Positions 49,260 through 53,930 of a stretch of DNA of 53,930 bases are shown here, piece after piece (the stretch's first letter is position 1; each line of letters starts with the position of its first letter). The stretch covers positions 1-53,930 of the forward strand of contig JABDHA010000017.1 of assembly GCA_013285705.1 (NCBI GenBank). Reading direction: 5' to 3'. The notes below the pieces were generated by a model, which was not told where the DNA came from, searched no databases, and saw only the letters and a list, made by a program, of their open reading frames with translations. The translations under genes and the position numbers were made by a program. The stretch comes from Acidobacteriota bacterium (GTDB taxonomy: Bacteria > Acidobacteriota > Terriglobia > Terriglobales > Acidobacteriaceae).

Positions 49260-49380
49260 GCCTTAACCGGGGAATACGCACCGGTCCACTCTCCGGTTCC
49301 AACCTTTTAGACGGAGAGGGATGAAAATCCGTACCGGCCAGCACGAAAAAGAGTGCTTCATCCTGACAAACCCAGCCTGC

Positions 49381-49407
49381 CCGGCACGCGCGATTTGCGC
49401 GTGCCGG
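49381..49407. terminator. Perfect hairpin between the 60-residue gene and the permease pair
   Basis: CCGGCACGCGC (49381-49391) pairs with GCGCGTGCCGG (49397-49407) over a 5-base loop. It could end the transcript of the small minus-strand gene; no T-run is present. Confidence 0.45.
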
Positions 49408-49458
49408 TGTAAGAAATCAGGATGAAAATCATCAGATCTAAAGCAGAAATGACACCGC

Positions 49459-49641
49459 CTACTTACCTTGCAGAGAGCTAACCACCGTTTCCACGCTCGG
49501 CTGCGCATTCCTCAGGTAATCGCTCACGCGCTTGCGCTCTTCAGGAGTCAATGTCTGTGCCAGTGCAAGCACGCGGCGCAAAGTAACGCTGACATCGTCC
49601 ACATAATTCATCAATCGGATTGCTTCGCCGGAAAGTGGCAT
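49459..49641 (-). CDS. Small hypothetical helical protein, 60 residues
   Basis: ATG 49641 follows GAGGAACC at 5 bases. The product (MPLSGEAIRLMNYVDDVSVT, LAQTLTPEERKRVSDYLRNA) is all-helical and charged with no membrane segment. LTPEERKRVSDYL resembles a short helix pair seen in small acidobacterial proteins, but I know no function. A frame extending further upstream exists, but no start signal supports it. It is separated from the permease genes by a hairpin, so it is probably transcribed alone. Confidence 0.6.
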   Translation of the reverse strand: MPLSGEAIRLMNYVDDVSVTLRRVLALAQTLTPEERKRVSDYLRNAQPSVETVVSSLQGK

Positions 49642-49770
49642 TGGTTCCTCGGAGTTCGGATTTCTTCTCCTATTGTCTGCGCGACACGTGGTTTTCGTAA
49701 AGTCAGCCGCACGAAAACTATTGCATCCGTTCCTGCATCCTAACGGTTGTATCCGCACCACAACTTGCTC

Positions 49771-52743
49771 ATGTCTGAATTGAAAGAATGCATTCATCGG
49801 GTAGCGCACAGCGACGCGCGCGCGCCTATCTCCACCTATCGCCTGCAAATGCACTCCGCATTCACATTTTCCGATGCGCAAAAGACCCTTCCCTACCTGG
49901 CGCAGCTTGGCATCAGCGACATCTACAGTTCTCCCATTTTTGAAGCACGTCCGGGCAGCCAGCACGGCTACGACGTCATCCGGCACGACCGTCTGAATTC
50001 GGAACTCGGCGGCGACGAAGGCTTCAACCAACTATCCGCCGCGCTGCAGAGCGCAGGCATGGGCCTGCTCCTCGATATCGTGCCCAACCACATGGGCATC
50101 AGCAATGACTCCATCTGGTGGCAGGACGTGCTCGAGAATGGCCGCGCCTCTGAATACGCCACCTATTTCGATATCGATTGGGATCCCCTGAAGCCCGATA
50201 TGCGCGGCAAGCTGTTATTGCCGATTCTCGGCAACCAATACGGCGAAGAGTTGGAAGGGAAAAAAATCCAGCTTGCCTTTGAAGACGGCCATGCACGCAT
50301 TCACTACTACGATCATTCGTTTCCCGTCGCGCCGCGCACCATCCCGATTCTCTTCCCCGAAGAAGATGACGCCAAAAATGGTGTTCCCCGATCCTTCCGT
50401 GACCTGTTCAAAGAGCTGGCGCACATCCCTCCGCACGATACGGCCGACCCAAATCTCGCCGCCCAACGCAGAGAACAGCTCAAGGAACTTCTCCCTCGAT
50501 TGCGTCAAGCGCTGCTTTCCCCTGAACTCCAGCCAATTCTGCCGCGCACTGCTGATCGGGTAAACGGAGTCGAGGGCGACCCCGAAAGTTTCGACGAGCT
50601 TCACGCTTTGCTTGAGACCCAACCCTACCGTCTCGCCTACTGGCGCGTCTCTTCCGAGGAAATCAACTACCGCCGCTTCTTCGATGTAAACGATCTGGTG
50701 GGACTGCGCATGGAAGACCCGGCAGCTTTCGCGCAAACCCATCGTCTCGTTCGCAAGCTACTCGCAAAACATCAGGTCACAGGCTTGCGTATCGATCACT
50801 GCGACGGCATGTTCGATCCGCGCCAATACCTCATCCGTCTCCAATTGCTCTATGTCGCCAGCCAATGCTCAGGAGAAGACCCCAAAGAGCCGCTTGCTCC
50901 GAGTCGGATTGAGCTTGAAATACGCGACACATTGCGTAAATACGATTGGGCGCGCAGCGAAGGACCGCTTTACACCGTCGTCGAAAAAATCCTCGAACCG
51001 CGCGAAGCGCTACCCCGCGAATGGCCCGTACGCGGAACAACCGGCTACGATTTTCTTCATCTCGCAAACCAAATCTTCATTCAGTCGCAGAATGAGGGCC
51101 GCTTCACCGCTCTCTATACAAAGGTCCTGGGACGCGAGGTCGATCCCGACGATCTCATCTACCGCTCCAAGCTGCGCGTCATGCAGAGCGCACTTTCGAG
51201 CGAAGTCTACGTGCTCATCAATCTGCTCAATCAGCTCGCCGCCGGCGACCGCCGCGCCCGTGACTTCACTGAGAGCATTCTCGAAGCCGTGATCCGCGAA
51301 ACTATCGCCTTCTTTCCCGTTTACCGCACCTACATCGACGATCGCGGTCAATACACAGATCGCGATATCGCGTTTATCGCGCAGGCCATCTGGCGCGCCA
51401 AGTATCGCAATCCTGAAATCGACGGCTCAGCCTTCGAATTTCTCCAGGACACCCTTTTGCTCGGCGACAGCAGCGATGAAAAATATAAAGCGCGCCTCTA
51501 TTTCGCTCTCAAGTTCCAGCAGCTCACCGGCCCCGTCATGGCAAAGGGCGTAGAAGACACAGCGTTTTACGTCTACTCGCGCTTTCTCTCTTCCAACGAA
51601 GTCGGCAGCACCCTGAAAGCCTTCGGCATCTCCTCCGACCTCTTCCACGCCAGCAATCAGGACCGCATCCAGATATCGCCGGATTCTATGCTCGCCACCT
51701 CGACGCACGACACTAAGCGCAGCGAGGACGTGCGCAACCGTCTTAACGTGCTTTCTGAAATGCCAACGCAGTGGTCCTCGATTGTGCGCCGGTGGGTTCG
51801 CATGAATCAGAGGCACAAGCAGAAACTGACAGACGGTCGCATCGCCCCAGACGCCAATGAAGAGTACCTGATCTACCAGACCATCGTAGGTGCGTGGCCC
51901 TGGCAGATGGAGACGCCCGAAGACCGCAGCCAGTTTCTCGAGCGCATCCAGCAATACTGCGCCAAGGCATTCAATGAAGCGAAAGTCAATCTGAGCTGGA
52001 CGAATCCCGACCCCGCATACCTCGAAGCGGTGAACGCGTTTCTCGCCACCATCCTCGTGCCGCAAGGCCGTGTTCGTGAAACGCGCTTCGTAGAAACGCT
52101 GAAAGCATTCCTGCCCACGGTACAGTGGTTCGGCGCAGTCAATTCGCTTTCACAACTCGTTCTGAAAATCGCCTCTCCCGGTGTTCCGGATTTCTATCAG
52201 GGCACCGATCTCTGGGATCTGAGCCTGGTAGACCCCGACAATCGCCGGCCAGTCGATTTCGCCCTTCGCTCACGACTGTTACAAGTGCTGCGCGAGCAGT
52301 GTGATCGTGAAGGAGCCGCAGCCGTCTGTGCGGATGTATTGCGCACCCTGCCCGACGGACGCATCAAGCTGTGGGCCATGCATCGCGCTCTCATCACGCG
52401 AAGCGAATTGCATCCTGTCTTTCGCTTCGGCGAATATATTCCTCTGAATATCGAGGTGGAAAAGCAACAGAATGCGCTCGCCTTCTTAAGGCAGGACCGG
52501 GCCACCAGGCAATCCGTCGTCATCGTAGCTCCCCGCTTTGCCTGCTCGCTGGCACAAGCCAAAATACATCTGCCTTTGGCGGATATGTGGGGCGACGCAA
52601 TGCTCTCGCTGCCCGATCAAACGCCCATGCAATTCACAAACGTCTTCACTGGCAAAGAAGTCCAGGCCGACGACGGTGGCAGGCTGAAACTTCGCGACAT
52701 TCTGGCCGATTTCCCCGTCGCCATGCTGGCAAATAAACCATAA
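49771..52743 (+). CDS. treY: Malto-oligosyltrehalose synthase
   Basis: The protein has 990 residues from ATG 49771 (MSELKECIHRV); a TTG at 49747 adds eight. It is a GH13 enzyme that isomerises the reducing-end glucose of malto-oligosaccharides to an alpha,alpha-1,1 linkage, the first step of the TreY-TreZ route to trehalose. Diagnostic stretches are STYRLQMHSAFTFSDAQKTL, YLAQLGISDIYSSPIFEARP, SQHGYDVIRHDRLNSELGG, DIVPNHMG, TGLRIDHCDGM (nucleophile Asp), YTVVEKIL (acid Glu) and TSTHDTKRSEDVRNRL (third catalytic Asp). The C-terminus shows GVPDFYQGTDLWDLSLVDPD. At 990 residues it is at the long end for TreY (usually about 700-950). TreZ is not in the window. The convergent gene is MalQ, which supplies linear glucans. 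Confidence 0.95.
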   Translation: MSELKECIHRVAHSDARAPISTYRLQMHSAFTFSDAQKTLPYLAQLGISDIYSSPIFEARPGSQHGYDVIRHDRLNSELGGDEGFNQLSAALQSAGMGLLLDIVPNHMGISNDSIWWQDVLENGRASEYATYFDIDWDPLKPDMRGKLLLPILGNQYGEELEGKKIQLAFEDGHARIHYYDHSFPVAPRTIPILFPEEDDAKNGVPRSFRDLFKELAHIPPHDTADPNLAAQRREQLKELLPRLRQALLSPELQPILPRTADRVNGVEGDPESFDELHALLETQPYRLAYWRVSSEEINYRRFFDVNDLVGLRMEDPAAFAQTHRLVRKLLAKHQVTGLRIDHCDGMFDPRQYLIRLQLLYVASQCSGEDPKEPLAPSRIELEIRDTLRKYDWARSEGPLYTVVEKILEPREALPREWPVRGTTGYDFLHLANQIFIQSQNEGRFTALYTKVLGREVDPDDLIYRSKLRVMQSALSSEVYVLINLLNQLAAGDRRARDFTESILEAVIRETIAFFPVYRTYIDDRGQYTDRDIAFIAQAIWRAKYRNPEIDGSAFEFLQDTLLLGDSSDEKYKARLYFALKFQQLTGPVMAKGVEDTAFYVYSRFLSSNEVGSTLKAFGISSDLFHASNQDRIQISPDSMLATSTHDTKRSEDVRNRLNVLSEMPTQWSSIVRRWVRMNQRHKQKLTDGRIAPDANEEYLIYQTIVGAWPWQMETPEDRSQFLERIQQYCAKAFNEAKVNLSWTNPDPAYLEAVNAFLATILVPQGRVRETRFVETLKAFLPTVQWFGAVNSLSQLVLKIASPGVPDFYQGTDLWDLSLVDPDNRRPVDFALRSRLLQVLREQCDREGAAAVCADVLRTLPDGRIKLWAMHRALITRSELHPVFRFGEYIPLNIEVEKQQNALAFLRQDRATRQSVVIVAPRFACSLAQAKIHLPLADMWGDAMLSLPDQTPMQFTNVFTGKEVQADDGGRLKLRDILADFPVAMLANKP

Positions 52744-52756
52744 GCCCGCAAGCGCG

Positions 52757-53930
52757 TTACTCTTTGCTCGTGGCCGCCTTCTCATCTTCAGCCGCGCGGT
52801 CTCTATCCGTAACTTCGGTGAGCGCAGCCAGCTTCTCCGCCAGCTTCGGAACGAGCACCCCTTCAGCGCAACGCCATCCCCAATTGTCCCCAGATCGTGA
52901 CGGCACATTCATGCGAGCCTCTGAGCCAAGTTCAAGAATGTCCTGCAACGGAAAGAGGCAGATATCGGCCACCGAGGTCGCAGCCGCGCGGATCAGCGGC
53001 CACACCGCGCCTTCCTTTCCTGGATGAACATAGGTTTCCACTGCGGCTTTTTCTGCCTTGGTCGCGCCGTTCTCCCACCATCCGCGCGTAGTGTCGTTAT
53101 CATGCGTACCGGTGTAGACCACAGTATTTTTTTCATACCGGTGCGGAAGGTAATTGCGCGCGCCACGATTGGAAAATCCGAACTGCAGAATCCGCATGCC
53201 CGGCAAATGGAACTGCTCCCGCAATGCATCCACTTCAGGCGTAATCAGTCCCAGGTCCTCTGCGATAAACGGAAGCTTGCCTAAGCTCTCCTGCAATTTT
53301 GAAAATAGCCCCGCGCCCGGAGCCTTCACCCATTCTCCATTCACAGCCGTATCGTCTTCCGCCGGAATCGACCAGTACGCCTCGAATCCGCGGAAGTGAT
53401 CCAGGCGAATCACATCGTAGAGCGCATGCGCGCGCCGGATACGGTCTACCCACCAGTCGAATCCTTGCCGCTCCAGCACATCCCACCGGTAGATAGGATT
53501 TCCCCACCGCTGCCCTGTCTCGCTGAAATAGTCCGGCGGCACTCCGGAGACGCGAATCGGCGAAAGGTCTTCATTCAGCTCAAAAATATCCCGGTGCGTC
53601 CACACATCCGCGCTGTCGTAATTCACAAAGATCGCAACGTCGCCAATGAAGCGGATATCTCGCTCCGCGCAGTACTGCCGCAGCGCCGTCCACTGCTCAT
53701 CGAAGGCAAATTGAATCACCTGCTCAATCGCCAGGTCCTCGCCGTGCTCTTTTTCGAGAAGCGCAAAGGCACCCGTTTCGCGATAGGCATATTCCTTCGG
53801 CCACTCATTCCAGCTATCGACGGCAGCCCCGGCGTTGTTCGATTTGAACGTCGGACAGGTCAGCCAGGCGATCAACAGTGGCCGTACGGGCATTGTTGCC
53901 AAGTTGACGGAGAAGCAGCAACCGACACCG
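52757..53930 (-). CDS. malQ: 4-alpha-glucanotransferase (GH77), 5'-truncated by the window edge
   Basis: The frame is open to the right edge of the window; the last 381 residues count from TTG 53902. It is a GH77 enzyme that transfers alpha-1,4-glucan segments. Landmarks are IGDVAIFVNYDSADVWTHRD, VSGVPPDYFSETGQRWGNP, YDVIRLDHFRGFEAYW (nucleophile Asp), FIAEDLGLITPEVDAL (acid Glu) and TGTHDNDTTRGWWENGA (third Asp). The C-terminus ends in a charged tail. The N-terminal third of a normal MalQ (about 170-200 residues) should lie beyond the edge. However, the ~35 residues present before VDSWNEWPKEY (including LLIAWLTCPTFKSNN) align only weakly with the expected WLxDYALF...EW stretch, so a small indel there is possible. 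Confidence 0.9.
   Translation of the reverse strand, partial: GVGCCFSVNLATMPVRPLLIAWLTCPTFKSNNAGAAVDSWNEWPKEYAYRETGAFALLEKEHGEDLAIEQVIQFAFDEQWTALRQYCAERDIRFIGDVAIFVNYDSADVWTHRDIFELNEDLSPIRVSGVPPDYFSETGQRWGNPIYRWDVLERQGFDWWVDRIRRAHALYDVIRLDHFRGFEAYWSIPAEDDTAVNGEWVKAPGAGLFSKLQESLGKLPFIAEDLGLITPEVDALREQFHLPGMRILQFGFSNRGARNYLPHRYEKNTVVYTGTHDNDTTRGWWENGATKAEKAAVETYVHPGKEGAVWPLIRAAATSVADICLFPLQDILELGSEARMNVPSRSGDNWGWRCAEGVLVPKLAEKLAALTEVTDRDRAAEDEKAATSKE

Overview
The window looks like chromosomal DNA from an Acidobacteria-type soil bacterium (Granulicella/Terriglobus/Edaphobacter-like). This is inferred from gene content: a large TonB-dependent receptor with an N-terminal carboxypeptidase-regulatory domain, paired FG-GAP/ASPIC-UnbV (CRTAC1-type) exported proteins, a multiheme cytochrome fused to TPRs, an S53 (kumamolisin-like) exported peptidase, MacB/FtsX-type permeases and a TreY/MalQ pair. 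No rRNA, tRNA or CRISPR array was found.

Layout. 0-5.6 kb is a graveyard and island edge: an SRAP-family protein with a short C-terminus, a PD40 beta-propeller fragment, an exported-type hypothetical, a frameshifted pullulanase tail joined to a tyrosine-recombinase tail, a frameshifted IS110 transposase and a DUF4440-type secreted protein. 5.9-11.5 kb holds a TetR regulator with two operator-like palindromes, an isochorismatase-fold hydrolase, a DHA2-type efflux pump, an APC amino-acid/amine permease and a Rieske oxygenase resembling choline monooxygenase. 11.9-15.2 kb has an IS30/carboxypeptidase-regulatory chimera, structured non-coding DNA and the S53 peptidase.

15.8-31.4 kb is the most interesting part. 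Three AhpD-like CxxC peroxidase-related paralogues surround an MFS carrier, a TonB receptor, a membrane-anchored deiodinase-like protein interrupted by an in-frame TGA exactly at the family's selenocysteine position with a SECIS-like hairpin just after it, two ASPIC/UnbV proteins and a pentaheme cytochrome c-TPR protein. The gene order (TonB, AhpD, deiodinase-like, CRTAC1, cytochrome c) suggests an exported or periplasmic redox system coupled to outer-membrane uptake; its substrate cannot be read from the sequence. A 36-residue membrane peptide with a histidine-rich tail and a universal stress protein follow.

31.5-34.3 kb holds a LysR gene and a second, decayed LysR gene split by a complete IS1111-type element (transposase, 15-bp subterminal inverted repeats, 3' non-coding region). 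Within that 3' region, two short segments match the two sides of the interrupted target site and flank a small hairpin, as expected for the guides of a bridge/seekRNA.

34.3-46.6 kb contains a SpoIIE-type phosphatase, a haloalkane dehalogenase, a cyclic-nucleotide-domain histidine kinase, an exported beta-propeller protein, a duplicated-HTH protein, a patatin/cPLA2-like hydrolase, an MMPL exporter convergent with a LolA-like sorting protein, and a small exported protein. 46.7-54 kb carries two tandem MacB/FtsX permeases without an ATPase, a 60-residue protein, TreY and a convergent, edge-truncated MalQ (glucan/trehalose metabolism).
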